From Pseudobutyrivibrio sp. MD2005 (GTDB lineage Bacteria > Bacillota > Clostridia > Lachnospirales > Lachnospiraceae), in NCBI RefSeq assembly GCF_000621865.1, contig NZ_JHXE01000001.1:62001-126000 (forward strand): DNA of 64,000 nucleotides. The letters are read 5' to 3'. The notes below the pieces were generated by a model, which was not told the origin of the DNA, did not search any database, and was given only the letters and a program-made list of their open reading frames with translations. Positions within the stretch are counted from its first letter, which is position 1, and each line of letters opens with the position of its first letter. Of this stretch, positions 16,469-25,779 are shown in pieces. The translations under genes and the position numbers were made by a program.

Positions 16469-17062
16469 ATGAGCGAGAATGAAAAGCTTGAATGGGAAGA
16501 GATATCTTGCGAGCATATTGTAAATGATGAATGGATTGATTTTAGAAAAAGCGCTTATAGATTTCCGGATGGAAGAACTTTTGAGCCGTATTATAGCTAC
16601 AGCCGAAGAGACTATGTTGTAATCGTTGCAACAGATGAAGATGATAATTTTATCTGTGTAAAGCAATATCGCCATGGAATCAAGCGAGTAACCACAGAAT
16701 TCTGCGCCGGAGGAATCGAGAGGACTGATGGCAAGGAATATGGCAATCACATAGACGAAAGTAGTGCAGAGGATGCTCTTTCAGCAGCGAAGCGCGAGCT
16801 TATGGAAGAGACAGGCTACGAAAGTGATGATTGGAAGTTCCTGTTATCAGTACCATCAAATGCTACAATGGCGGATAATTACGCTAACATCTTCCTTGCT
16901 AAGAATTGTAAAAAAGTCAGCGGCCAGAATCTTGACGAAACAGAATTCTTGAATGTACATTTACATACAAGAAAAGAAATAGATAATATGATTGAATCTG
17001 GGGAATTCCCTCAGGCTACACATATATTAGCATTGCTATTAGTAGATAAGCAGTGCAAGTAG
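16469..17062 (+). CDS. NUDIX hydrolase, ADP-ribose pyrophosphatase-like
   Basis: 197 residues. The Nudix helix EDALSAAKRELMEETGYES is intact, with the catalytic REL..EE residues. The preceding glycine loop is longer than the usual GX5E spacing (GGIERTDGKEYGNHIDES). YRHGIKRVTTEFCAGGIE before the box is typical of ADP-ribose or nucleotide-sugar hydrolases of the NudF type. It would hydrolyse ADP-ribose to AMP and ribose 5-phosphate in the cytosol. The substrate is inferred from family resemblance. Confidence 0.85.
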   Translation: MSENEKLEWEEISCEHIVNDEWIDFRKSAYRFPDGRTFEPYYSYSRRDYVVIVATDEDDNFICVKQYRHGIKRVTTEFCAGGIERTDGKEYGNHIDESSAEDALSAAKRELMEETGYESDDWKFLLSVPSNATMADNYANIFLAKNCKKVSGQNLDETEFLNVHLHTRKEIDNMIESGEFPQATHILALLLVDKQCK

Positions 17063-17095
17063 ATAACTGTAAATTAAAGGTGGAAGGAAAAATCT

Positions 17096-19543
17096 ATGAC
17101 ATATCTAACATGTTTTTTTCTAGACAATGAAAAGGATATAATTGTAAATCTTTACAAGGATTTAGACAAGATCTACTACGTGCTTACCACACCAAATCAT
17201 AGCACTGGTAATCTCATCAGAAATCTTGCAAAGACATGTAATTTGCAATTATCTAAAGATGAAAATGGAATGCTTATTATCACTGATGAAGTGCCATGCT
17301 TTATTGATGGCTCTAATCAGGAAAGCTATATATTTAAGCTTGGAGACACAGAGATTGCCAGCATTTATCCTGATGGAAGGGTAGATGTAAAGGCAACAAT
17401 CCCAGCCATAGCAAAGACATTAATGAGTCAGACCAAGGATTTCAAGCTCCCAATAGATAAAACAATTTTTAAGACCTTCATTCAAAAGGATTTGAAATTC
17501 AGAGCAGATTTGCATACTCACATGAATGGAAATCTTACAGGTGATGTGTTGATTGCTCTTGGTATAGCTCATCAGATCAGATATCCACTGTATTATGTTA
17601 AAAAGCTAGAGCTTGAAATGACAGATGCTCAGTGGGAAAAAGTCAATGCCAGCCGTGAGAAGGTAGCCAGACAGTTTGTAAGCTCTGGGCTTCAGGGCAA
17701 GTATCTGGACAGAAGAATTAATGATAATACCTTTATTAACTTTGCAGATTTAATTCTAAATAACTTAGACAATGCAGAGCTAAATATCGTAAAAATAAGA
17801 AATTCCCTTGCAGTAATTAAGGATGGTCAGGCGGTATTTACCAATCTCGAAAAAGTATATTTGTACCGCTATGTTTTCTGTAAAGGCAAGGAGAGCGAGG
17901 AAAAGATTGACCTGACAAAGGTAGATTCTATCCCTGATGTGGATGTAAGAAATACTCTTAGACAGATGCTTAGAGATAAGGAAAATCCAGTTTATAGCCA
18001 TAATACCATTTTCCAGGATAAGCTTCTTTGGATTGCAAGAAGCTATAAAAAACAGGGCATCTGCTACGCAGAAATCAGTGATACTACCCTCGTTAAGAAA
18101 TATGAATCCTTGGAAATGCTTAGACAGGTCCATGAAGTCATGCCTAGCATTTACAATGAGACAGGGGTAATGATAAGATTCTTAGCTGCGATGCGACGTA
18201 TTCCTCTTACAATCGTAAAGGACGCGGTTACACCAGCCAACTATCTCGAGCAGAATCTTGAGGTGCTAAAAGCTACAGCATTAGATCCATATGTAGCAGG
18301 TTGTGATTTTGTAGGTGAGGAGATTAACGATATCATCAATCTCAAGCCAGCTTTCAAAGAGATAGTAAAGATAGCAAAGGCAGACCCATCATTTGTAATC
18401 AGGGTTCATGCCGGTGAAAATGACAGTCAGAAAGATAATATCGCTCATTCCATTGCCTGCGTAAGAGATTCTTTAGAGCCAGGTCAGGCTATGCCAAAGA
18501 TGCGCCTTGGCCATGGTCTATATAGTTATAGCCTTACTTCAAAGAAGGGCAAAGAGACATTAAAGCAATTAAAAGATAATAATGTTGTGCTTGAGTTCCA
18601 GATAACAAGTAACGTTAGACTTAATAATCTTAATTCCCTTGAGACACATCCTTTGAAGCAGTATCTAAAGCAGGGAATAAAGTGCGTTCAGGGAACAGAT
18701 GGAGCAGCATTATACGGCACCAATTCAATCGACGAGCAGCTTTCATTGGAAAAGATGATTGGCCTTACAACAAGTGAGCTTCAGATGATGAAAGATGCAG
18801 AAACAGACATCATCGAAAGCAGCCAGCAGGCATATTCTGAAAAGAAAGCAGCCTTTGCAAAGCTTATCGGCAAAAACGAAATGGAAGATGTTTTACTTGA
18901 TAAGATGCAGGCTGTTAAGATTTCCAAAAATTCAGGAAAAGCTGTTGCCAAGCTTGATGCCAACACAGAGCTTAAAGAGCAGATTGAGGAAATCACATGG
19001 GATAAGCTTCCGGTGGTTGTATTAGGAGGAAGCTTTAACACAGAAAGCCGAAATACCAAGCTAAGCGCTAACGCTACTAAGCAGATAGATGATCTGCTAG
19101 AATACTTTAATCCAGAGGAAGTATGCTTTGTAATTGGTCATAAGATTTCAGGCTATGAAAAATACATTTTAGATCACAACACTAAGGGCTTTAGAGTGTA
19201 TTCATTTGTACCATCGCTAATTACCAAAAAAGAAGCAGAAAAGATTAAGGCTGCAGGGGTAAAGGTTAGAGTATCCACAGAGTCTGAGGGTATGGGAATA
19301 TATAAGAGTTTTAACTACGAAATATTCGAGCGACGCCCATCTGCAGTAGTTGCTTTTGACGGAAATAGCGCTGGAGCCAATCTAATCCAGGAAGCTAAAA
19401 ACGGAAAAGGACGTTCTACCATTTTCGTTTGGAAACACTCTAAGAATCTTATGCAAAAAGCTAAGTCTTTACATGGTTATGTTTATTCCTTTGATGCAGA
19501 TGAACCATTAGTAGAGGCTTTGGAATCCTTGAATCAAAACTAA
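17096..19543 (+). CDS. Adenosine-deaminase-like amidohydrolase fused to a C-terminal SLOG-like Rossmann domain
   Basis: An 815-residue cytosolic protein. Residues 1-135 are unassigned. Residues about 138-610 are an adenosine/AMP-deaminase barrel: DLHTHMNG (zinc histidines, about 141/143), RVHAGEND (about 437), RLGHGLYSY (about 472), LEFQITSN and GTDGAALYG (about 534). The normal TDDP is TDGA, so the second aspartate, which contacts the purine in known enzymes, is lost. Residues about 635-815 (VVVLGGSFN, VIGHKISGYEKYI, VAFDGNSAGAN, SKNLMQKAK) look like a nucleotide-binding SLOG/Rossmann domain. Typical adenosine deaminases are about 340 residues. The substrate may be a modified nucleoside or nucleotide. 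Confidence 0.75.
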   Translation: MTYLTCFFLDNEKDIIVNLYKDLDKIYYVLTTPNHSTGNLIRNLAKTCNLQLSKDENGMLIITDEVPCFIDGSNQESYIFKLGDTEIASIYPDGRVDVKATIPAIAKTLMSQTKDFKLPIDKTIFKTFIQKDLKFRADLHTHMNGNLTGDVLIALGIAHQIRYPLYYVKKLELEMTDAQWEKVNASREKVARQFVSSGLQGKYLDRRINDNTFINFADLILNNLDNAELNIVKIRNSLAVIKDGQAVFTNLEKVYLYRYVFCKGKESEEKIDLTKVDSIPDVDVRNTLRQMLRDKENPVYSHNTIFQDKLLWIARSYKKQGICYAEISDTTLVKKYESLEMLRQVHEVMPSIYNETGVMIRFLAAMRRIPLTIVKDAVTPANYLEQNLEVLKATALDPYVAGCDFVGEEINDIINLKPAFKEIVKIAKADPSFVIRVHAGENDSQKDNIAHSIACVRDSLEPGQAMPKMRLGHGLYSYSLTSKKGKETLKQLKDNNVVLEFQITSNVRLNNLNSLETHPLKQYLKQGIKCVQGTDGAALYGTNSIDEQLSLEKMIGLTTSELQMMKDAETDIIESSQQAYSEKKAAFAKLIGKNEMEDVLLDKMQAVKISKNSGKAVAKLDANTELKEQIEEITWDKLPVVVLGGSFNTESRNTKLSANATKQIDDLLEYFNPEEVCFVIGHKISGYEKYILDHNTKGFRVYSFVPSLITKKEAEKIKAAGVKVRVSTESEGMGIYKSFNYEIFERRPSAVVAFDGNSAGANLIQEAKNGKGRSTIFVWKHSKNLMQKAKSLHGYVYSFDADEPLVEALESLNQN

Positions 19544-19638
19544 GTGAGACACAGTAGTTTCATGGTTTGTCCTGTAAAAGGTCATTATTTTTTCAAATTA
19601 ATTTGTTACACTGTTTCCACAGTGAAGGTGGTGGAAGC

Positions 19639-19809
19639 ATGGATTTTAATTATGAAAACGAAGATAAGCCTTATTCATCAGAAGAGGCCTATGATGATTT
19701 GGAAAAAATTCGAGAAAGGCTTCATGCCGCCAAAAGGAAAATTAACAAGGACAAGCTGAAGAAAACTGAGATTGATATAGAAATAAAAATTGATATTCCA
19801 AGTGAGTAA
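19639..19809 (+). CDS. Small charged hypothetical protein
   Basis: 56 residues from ATG 19639, preceded by GAAGGTGGTGG. The protein is highly charged and helical (EEAYDDLEKIRERLHAAKRK) and ends in alternating Ile/Glu/Asp (EIDIEIKIDI). It has no membrane segment. A strong terminator overlaps its stop codon, which supports it as a real expressed gene. No family recognised. Confidence 0.5.
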   Translation: MDFNYENEDKPYSSEEAYDDLEKIRERLHAAKRKINKDKLKKTEIDIEIKIDIPSE

Positions 19810-19834
19810 AAAGGCTGAGAAATCAGCCTTTTTA
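19808..19834 (+). terminator. Rho-independent terminator
   Basis: AAAAAGGCTGA-GAAA-TCAGCCTTTTTA, overlapping the stop codon of the small charged protein. Confidence 0.9.
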
Positions 19835-19908
19835 TATTATATTCTATTGTGTAAAATATAATTTTTCGATATATTTAAAGTGAGAAACTATTAGAAAGGT
19901 TAAATAAT

Positions 19909-20820
19909 ATGTGGTTATTTTGTGCACTTGCGACCACCTTTATATGGGGTCTTGCAGAATTATTTTATAAGAAGGGAGCAAATCCTGACGAAAAGTACGC
20001 TCATTTAAAGATATGCATTTCAGTAGGTATCATAATGGGTATACACGCAGTATTTATACTGCTTACACAGAATATTGGCTACGACCCAATCAACTTCATA
20101 AAGTATATGCCAGTATCTCTTTGTTATATTGTATCGATGGCCTTTTCATTCTTTGGAATGAGATTCATCGAGGAGTCAATTTCAGATCCAATCGAGAACA
20201 CATCAGGTGCAATAGTATCTGTATTGTGTGTCATCATATTAGGTGAAAGCATAGCAATGGGCTCAATAGCAGCTATCGTGCTCATCGTAATTGGTATCTT
20301 AGGACTTGGATTTTTGGACAACAACGGTGATACAGATAGAAAGAAAAAGCTTGGAAAGAAGATGGCAATAATAGCCTTTGCAATGCCATTTTGCTACGCG
20401 ACACTTGATGCTCTAGGCAGCTTCTTAGATATCTATTTCCTAGAGATGGAAACCAGCCCACTCGTTAATGTAAACGAAGAAACAATCGAAGCTGTTGCCA
20501 ACACATCTTACGAATTCACATTCTTTATCGTTGCCATAGTCTTTTTGATTTTCTTAAAGATTAAAGGAGAAAAATTCAATCTTCCTAAGCAGCGCGATAA
20601 AGTTTTAGCAGGTTTGTGTGAGACTGCAGGCCAGTTCACTTACGTGTACGCAATGAGTGGAAATGGTAAGATAGCAGCGCCAATTCTTTCATCAGTTTGT
20701 GTTGTTTCATTACTTCTTTCAAGAATTTTCTTAAAGGAAAAGCTTACAGCAAAGCAATATCTATTCTTGTTTATGGTTATTGCGGGAATTCTAATCTTGG
20801 CAATTATTGAAGGAGACTAA
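19909..20820 (+). CDS. DMT-family (EamA) transporter
   Basis: 303 residues with about ten membrane helices and two EamA repeats: the first begins MWLFCALATTFIWGLAELFYKKGA, the second contains GKIAAPILSSVCVVSLLLSRIFLKEKLT. EamA proteins export or import metabolites such as amino acids or sugars; no substrate can be read here. The start follows GAAAGGTT. The LarC-like gene follows with a 9-base gap to its GTG or 18 to its ATG, suggesting an operon. Confidence 0.82.
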   Translation: MWLFCALATTFIWGLAELFYKKGANPDEKYAHLKICISVGIIMGIHAVFILLTQNIGYDPINFIKYMPVSLCYIVSMAFSFFGMRFIEESISDPIENTSGAIVSVLCVIILGESIAMGSIAAIVLIVIGILGLGFLDNNGDTDRKKKLGKKMAIIAFAMPFCYATLDALGSFLDIYFLEMETSPLVNVNEETIEAVANTSYEFTFFIVAIVFLIFLKIKGEKFNLPKQRDKVLAGLCETAGQFTYVYAMSGNGKIAAPILSSVCVVSLLLSRIFLKEKLTAKQYLFLFMVIAGILILAIIEGD

Positions 20821-20838
20821 AATCTAGAGGTGAATTCT

Positions 20839-21705
20839 ATGGGAAAAACTTTGTATTTAGAATGTAATTCAGGCATCAGTGGAGATATGACAGTAGGTGC
20901 CTTACTTGATTTGGGGGCAGATGCAAAGCATTTGGAAGATGTGCTAAGCACAGTAAAGGCCGAGGGCTTTCAAATCGCTATTACAAGAGTTAAGCGGGCA
21001 GGCTTAGATTGCATGGATTTCGATGTAATCTTGGATGAAGAGCATGATGGTCACGATCACGATATGGATTATTTATATGGCCATTTACATGAAGAAAGCC
21101 ATGATTGTCACACCCATAGCCATGAGGAACATGATGATCATCATCATGACCACGATCACGATCATGACCATGGACATCACCATCATATTCACCGTGGAAT
21201 GAAAGAGATTACAGAAATATTAGATAGTGCAGCTTTGACTGATAATGCAAGAAGTATAGCCAAAAAGATATTTGAAATCCTAGCTATTGCAGAGTCAAAG
21301 GCTCATGGCGTACCTGTTGAAGAGGTTCATTTTCATGAGGTTGGAGCCGTTGATTCAATAGTAGATATCATATCAATAGCAGTATGTATTGATAATCTTG
21401 GAATCACTGAAGTAATTGTGCCAAAACTATACGAGGGCCAGGGAACAGTTAGATGTCAGCATGGCATTTTACCTGTGCCTGTGCCAGCTGTAACAAACAT
21501 AGTTCAAGAGCATAAGATTGCCGTTGAAATAATCAATGTAAATGGGGAATTGGTTACGCCAACAGGCGCAGCGGCTGTGGCAGCACTTAGAACAAGCCAC
21601 AAGCTTCCAAAAGAATTTGTAATTGAAAAAGTAGGTATGGGAAGCGGTAAAAGAGACTACGGTCTCTCGGGATTTTTACGAGCAATGATTATTAATGAGA
21701 AGTAG
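20839..21705 (+). CDS. larC: LarC N-terminal domain protein (nickel-pincer cofactor synthesis), short form
   Basis: From ATG 20839 (AGAGGTG six bases upstream) 288 residues. The N-terminus LYLECNSGISGDMTVGALLDLGA and EVHFHEVGAVDSIVDIIS, LPVPVPAV, TPTGAA are LarC hallmarks. Residues about 68-120 are extremely rich in His and Asp (DHHHDHDHDHDHGHHHH), a metal-binding loop. LarC inserts nickel into the lactate racemase pincer cofactor. The protein ends shortly after GMGSGKRDYGL; the C-terminal half found in full LarC (about 400 residues, or LarC2 made by frameshift) is absent here and no such sequence follows. larA, larB and larE are not in the window. Confidence 0.8.
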   Translation: MGKTLYLECNSGISGDMTVGALLDLGADAKHLEDVLSTVKAEGFQIAITRVKRAGLDCMDFDVILDEEHDGHDHDMDYLYGHLHEESHDCHTHSHEEHDDHHHDHDHDHDHGHHHHIHRGMKEITEILDSAALTDNARSIAKKIFEILAIAESKAHGVPVEEVHFHEVGAVDSIVDIISIAVCIDNLGITEVIVPKLYEGQGTVRCQHGILPVPVPAVTNIVQEHKIAVEIINVNGELVTPTGAAAVAALRTSHKLPKEFVIEKVGMGSGKRDYGLSGFLRAMIINEK

Positions 21706-21783
21706 GGGAAGCTTCTTGTAATTACTGGGCTTTAATAATATATTATAAATAGGGTAAAATTTGTATTTGGGGAGGAAGGCATA

Positions 21784-23169
21784 ATGTCTGACGTTTTTGG
21801 GGTAAGAACTGATGAGTATGCAGATTATAATGCAAATGATATTCTGCATATGATAAAAGACCTTCCTGACGCATGCTGCGTGTTTAAAGTATTAACAGAT
21901 CCATTCGGCACTGTCAGGGATATGCAGTTTTTATTTGTAAATGAAAAATATGCATCTTTAGTAGGAAAGCCAACGGCTGAGCTGATAGGTTCGACCTATT
22001 ATAAGACTGTATCAAATAGGGATGAGGATTGGATTAGACTTAGTTATCAGGCAGCATTGATGCGTCAGTCTGTAATCAACAGAACATATAACACCAATTA
22101 TAATAAGTGGTTTGAATTCTGGGCTGTTCCAGTCTATAAAAAGGGCTTTTGCGCATTTATAATCCATGATGTAACAGCAGAAAAGCGCAAAGAAGAGACA
22201 AGAGAAATCATCACTAATTCTAACAACATAATTATTGAGTGTGCCAAAGTTCTTTCAGCAAATGATTTCAAGAAGGGCATTAAATCCGCCCTAAAGAAGC
22301 TTGGAACAGAACTTAAAGCAGATAGAGTTTATATAGTAGAATGTAAAGATGGCTCAGCTGGGGAAATCTATGAATGGATTAATGTTCATAGTGGTAGAGG
22401 CTTGCCTTCACGTAAGGATTTTGATAAATATGATTTCTTTACAATGTGGAACAGGCAGCTAGATGGTAACAATGTTGTAGTCATTGATGATATTTCCTAC
22501 ATCCAAAAGAGAAATCAGGAAGTGTACGACGATGTATTATCAGGTAACATTAATCGATATTGCATTGCCACACTTAATGACAAAAAAGACATTATCGGTT
22601 ATCTCATGGTAGATAATTTCGTTCTGAACCTAGATATCAATCTGCGCGAAGTTATGGAATCTGTAGCTATATTCGTATCAGAAGAGCTCAGAAACTATAA
22701 CCTTGCAAAAGAAATGACATACATGAGTTCACATGATGCTCTCACAGATTTGGGCAACAGATCTTCATTCAATTCAACAATAAATATGCTTGAAGGAATG
22801 GATGTGCATGTTGGCATATGCTTTATGGACATCAATGGTCTCAAAGAGGTCAACGATAACGAAGGCCATGAGGCTGGAGATAAACTAATAATTGAAGCAG
22901 CCAACACCATAGCATCTGTGTTCAAGAAAAAATATTGTTATAGAATCGGTGGAGATGAATTCGTAGCGATTGTACCGCAGATTGATAAAGAGCATTTCGA
23001 AGAGCTTGTAGAAAAGTTTAGAAAAAAGAATAAAAAAGTATCTATGGCAATGGGTGCATTATGGCATGAAAATGCTGAGGCTGTAGAAGAAATGGTAAGT
23101 AATGCTGATAAGCTTATGTACAGCGATAAAGCCAGGTTCCATACAGCAAATAATGATCGAAGACAATAA
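21784..23169 (+). CDS. Diguanylate cyclase with PAS and GAF-like sensor domains
   Basis: 461 residues, no membrane segment. Residues about 20-135 form a PAS domain (FLFVNEKYASLVGKPTAELIG, then FEFWAVPVYKKGFCAFIIHDVT). Residues about 145-300 resemble GAF (LGTELKADRVYIVE, IATLNDKKDIIGYLMVDNF). The GGDEF domain is intact: DALTDLGNRSSFN, CFMDINGLKEVND and RIGGDEFVAIV. The usual inhibitory RxxD before the signature is not seen. It should make c-di-GMP in response to a cytosolic signal. RBS GGGGAGGAAGG. The AraC gene follows eight bases later. Confidence 0.9.
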   Translation: MSDVFGVRTDEYADYNANDILHMIKDLPDACCVFKVLTDPFGTVRDMQFLFVNEKYASLVGKPTAELIGSTYYKTVSNRDEDWIRLSYQAALMRQSVINRTYNTNYNKWFEFWAVPVYKKGFCAFIIHDVTAEKRKEETREIITNSNNIIIECAKVLSANDFKKGIKSALKKLGTELKADRVYIVECKDGSAGEIYEWINVHSGRGLPSRKDFDKYDFFTMWNRQLDGNNVVVIDDISYIQKRNQEVYDDVLSGNINRYCIATLNDKKDIIGYLMVDNFVLNLDINLREVMESVAIFVSEELRNYNLAKEMTYMSSHDALTDLGNRSSFNSTINMLEGMDVHVGICFMDINGLKEVNDNEGHEAGDKLIIEAANTIASVFKKKYCYRIGGDEFVAIVPQIDKEHFEELVEKFRKKNKKVSMAMGALWHENAEAVEEMVSNADKLMYSDKARFHTANNDRRQ

Positions 23170-23177
23170 GGTAACAA

Positions 23178-24113
23178 ATGGCAAAACAAAAGAAGCAGAT
23201 TGAATACAGATATTATGAAATCCCTGATGGGCATTATGTAATGGCCCTTTTAGGTGATGCTTGGGTAAGAAACTACGGAGCGGAGCAGGCTAATCTTTTA
23301 CATTTTCATAATTACATGGAAATAGGATACTGCTACTGGGGAAATGGAATGCTCACTATCGAGGATTCAAACCTGAGCTACAAGGGTGGTATCATAACAA
23401 TAATCCCGGAAAATATTCCGCATGAGACTAAAAGCATCAATCAGGGAATCTGCAAATGGGAGTATCTTTATATTGATATTAACAGTTTTATCAGAAATGA
23501 GATGCAGTTTAAGCGTATGCTTCCGGAGGAAGTAACTAAACGATTAAACAAACAAGGCTATGTAATTCAGTGGAATCAAAATAGGGTTTTAACTTCCATA
23601 GTCAAAAACATTATCGAGGAATATAGAGAGAAAAAGCCGTACTACAAAGAGGCGGTAAAGGGCTACTTAAGGGCATTTGTGGTGGAGCTGCTTAGAATCA
23701 ACGAGGATATGAGTTCATCACTTACCCTTGAGGAGAAGCGACTGAACAGCTATATCGAAAAGAGCGTTAACTATATCGCAGAGCATTATGCAGAAGATAT
23801 AAAAATGTCAGATGTAGCTTATGAATGCGGCCTTTCAGAGAGTCACTTCAGAAGAATCTTCGAAGAGAGCATGAGCATGAAGCCTTTAGATTATCTGAAT
23901 ATGATTCGTATAGACAAAGCTTGCGAAATCATACAAAACAAGGATTATGCCATGGAGGAAGTGGGATTTAGAGTAGGATATCAGACCCCTTCCACATTTA
24001 ATCGTAACTTCAAAAAGCTCACCGGTAAGACCCCTTACCAGTGGAAGAAAGAAGGAAATCATTTAGGAATATCAAAAAAGAATTATCAAATAAGTGCTAA
24101 AAAAGGATGGTAG
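23178..24113 (+). CDS. AraC-family transcriptional regulator
   Basis: 311 residues. The N-terminal 150 residues look like a cupin sugar-sensing domain (LLHFHNYMEIGYCYWGNG, IIPENIPHET). The C-terminal 100 residues hold two helix-turn-helix motifs: IKMSDVAYECGLSESHFRRIFE and YAMEEVGFRVGYQTPSTFNRNFKKLTG with the classic TPYQWKKE ending. It sits just upstream of the galactoside uptake genes, so it is the likely regulator of that module. Its stop codon lies in a terminator stem. Confidence 0.92.
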   Translation: MAKQKKQIEYRYYEIPDGHYVMALLGDAWVRNYGAEQANLLHFHNYMEIGYCYWGNGMLTIEDSNLSYKGGIITIIPENIPHETKSINQGICKWEYLYIDINSFIRNEMQFKRMLPEEVTKRLNKQGYVIQWNQNRVLTSIVKNIIEEYREKKPYYKEAVKGYLRAFVVELLRINEDMSSSLTLEEKRLNSYIEKSVNYIAEHYAEDIKMSDVAYECGLSESHFRRIFEESMSMKPLDYLNMIRIDKACEIIQNKDYAMEEVGFRVGYQTPSTFNRNFKKLTGKTPYQWKKEGNHLGISKKNYQISAKKGW

Positions 24114-24144
24114 TTTTGCCTACGCAAAATTACCATCTTTTTTT
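24105..24144 (+). terminator. Rho-independent terminator after the AraC gene
   Basis: GATGGTAGTTTTGC-CTAC-GCAAAATTACCATC with a run of T residues; the first stem strand contains the AraC stop. Confidence 0.9.
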
Positions 24145-24290
24145 CATGTTTCTGTCAAAATATCAGCGAAAAACAATTATTTAACAAAGTCAAATAGTCA
24201 TATTTGCACATTTTTGGAGCGATTCTATGAGACATAAAAAAGTTGATACTAGTATTATGACTATATGAGGAGCGAGTATTGGGTTATAAA

Positions 24291-24307
24291 TTGTGCATGA
24301 TGCACAA
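24291..24307 (+). promoter_or_regulatory. Perfect inverted repeat upstream of the sugar-binding-protein gene
   Basis: TTGTGCAT-G-ATGCACAA is a perfect 8-base inverted repeat 36 bases before the start codon. A related half site TTGCACA occurs further upstream near 24203. It may be an operator for the neighbouring AraC regulator or another sugar regulator. Confidence 0.45.
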
Positions 24308-24343
24308 ATATCGCTCAAATATTTCTAACAATAAGGAGAACGG

Positions 24344-25702
24344 ATGATGAAGAGAAAATTACTATCACTTATGCTTGTAGGCACAATGGCTGCTTCAATG
24401 GTAGCATGTGGCGGCGCAAGCTCAACAGACAATGCATCAGGGGAAGGTGCAGATGGAGCTGCTACAGCAGCAGTTCAGTCAGATGACGAGAACACACTTA
24501 CAGTTTACGCTTGGGACGAGAACTTCAACATTCCAGCCCTTCAGGCAGCTGAGAAGGATTATCAGGAAGTTAACCCAGATTTCCATCTTGAGATTATTAC
24601 ACAGTCTCAGTCTTCAGATGTAGAAAGCGCTGTAACACTTGCAGCAGAAGCTGGTGACTACAGCACATTACCAGATATCGTACTTTTCCAGGATCACTAC
24701 ATTCAGCAGTACGTAACAAACTATCCAGATGCATGGCAGGATGTTGACGATGCAGATTGTGATTGGGATGGACTTGGAGCTGAAAAGCTTTCATACTCAA
24801 CAGTTAACGGTAAGCACTATGGATTCCCAGTTGATGCTGGTACAGCAATCTTTGCTTATAGAACAGACCTTCTTGAAGAAGCTGGATACACAATGGATGA
24901 TGTGACAGGAATCACATGGGATGAGTTTGATAAGATTGGTGTTGATGTATACAACAAGACAGGTAAATACCTCCTTTGCATGGATGGTGACGGAAATGAC
25001 TTATTCTACATGATGCTTCAGGCAGAAGGAGCTTCACAGTTCAAGGATGGCGAGCCATATTTCACAGAGAACGAAAAGCTTGTAGAAATCTTTAACGTAG
25101 TTGTAAAGCTTGCTCAGGACAATGTTCTTTACCTTGCAAACGATTGGTCTGATTACACAGATCAGGCAATCCAGGGCGACATGGTAGCAGGTGTTTACAA
25201 TGGTAACTGGATTATCCCAACAATCGAGCAGGTTAAAGACAACGCTGGTAAGTGGGAAATCACAACAGCTCCTACACTTACAGGTGCTGAGGGATATGCT
25301 TCAAACGGTGGATCTTCACTTTACATCACAGCAAACTGCAAGAAGACAGACCTTGCTAAGGACTTCTTAGCTTACACATTTGGTGGACGTTCTGCAGAAG
25401 ACGGACAGTCAATCACATATGATGAGGCACTTACAAATGGTGGTGTTATCGGAACATGTGCAGCAGCTGCAGAGTCAGATGTTTACCAGCAGGGTGTTGA
25501 ATTCTTTAATGATCAGCCAATCTATGCTGACATCGTAGAGTACACACAGCACGTACCAACAGTTGAGCAGTCAGATTATCACTACTCAGCACGTGAGCAG
25601 CTTGCAACAGCACTTCAGGATGTTCTTACAAACGGGGAGGATGTTGAAGCAGCACTTGCAAATGCAGAGCAGCAGCTCAGATTTGAAATGGAATTAGACT
25701 AA
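24344..25702 (+). CDS. Extracellular sugar-binding lipoprotein of an ABC transporter
   Basis: 452 residues. The signal MKRKLLSLMLVGTMAASMVAC is a lipoprotein signal with Cys at about residue 22, followed by a Ser/Ala/Gly-rich linker. The rest is a family 1 solute-binding protein (LTVYAWDENFNIPALQAAEKDYQ near the start, GGSSLYITANCKKTDLAKDFLAY near 325). With two CUT1-type permeases and LacZ downstream, the ligand is probably lactose, galactobiose or a related galactoside (inference). RBS AAGGAGAACGG. A terminator after it would make it the most abundant product of the operon. Confidence 0.92.
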   Translation: MMKRKLLSLMLVGTMAASMVACGGASSTDNASGEGADGAATAAVQSDDENTLTVYAWDENFNIPALQAAEKDYQEVNPDFHLEIITQSQSSDVESAVTLAAEAGDYSTLPDIVLFQDHYIQQYVTNYPDAWQDVDDADCDWDGLGAEKLSYSTVNGKHYGFPVDAGTAIFAYRTDLLEEAGYTMDDVTGITWDEFDKIGVDVYNKTGKYLLCMDGDGNDLFYMMLQAEGASQFKDGEPYFTENEKLVEIFNVVVKLAQDNVLYLANDWSDYTDQAIQGDMVAGVYNGNWIIPTIEQVKDNAGKWEITTAPTLTGAEGYASNGGSSLYITANCKKTDLAKDFLAYTFGGRSAEDGQSITYDEALTNGGVIGTCAAAAESDVYQQGVEFFNDQPIYADIVEYTQHVPTVEQSDYHYSAREQLATALQDVLTNGEDVEAALANAEQQLRFEMELD

Positions 25703-25726
25703 ACTTAACGACTTGAAACAATAATG

Positions 25727-25755
25727 GGGAAGTGGCGAGCCCACTTCCCTTTTTT
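25727..25755 (+). terminator. Intra-operon rho-independent terminator
   Basis: GGGAAGTGG-CGAGC-CCACTTCCC-TTTTTT lies between the binding protein and its permeases, which would leave only part of the transcripts to continue. Confidence 0.88.
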
Positions 25756-25779
25756 ACAAAGAAAAAGGGGATTGCCAAA

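Noticed and set aside
21120-21190. CAT/CAC-rich repeat as a simple-sequence repeat locus
   Set aside because: It encodes the His-rich loop of LarC, a known metal-binding feature; codons are mixed, so it is not a slippage tract.
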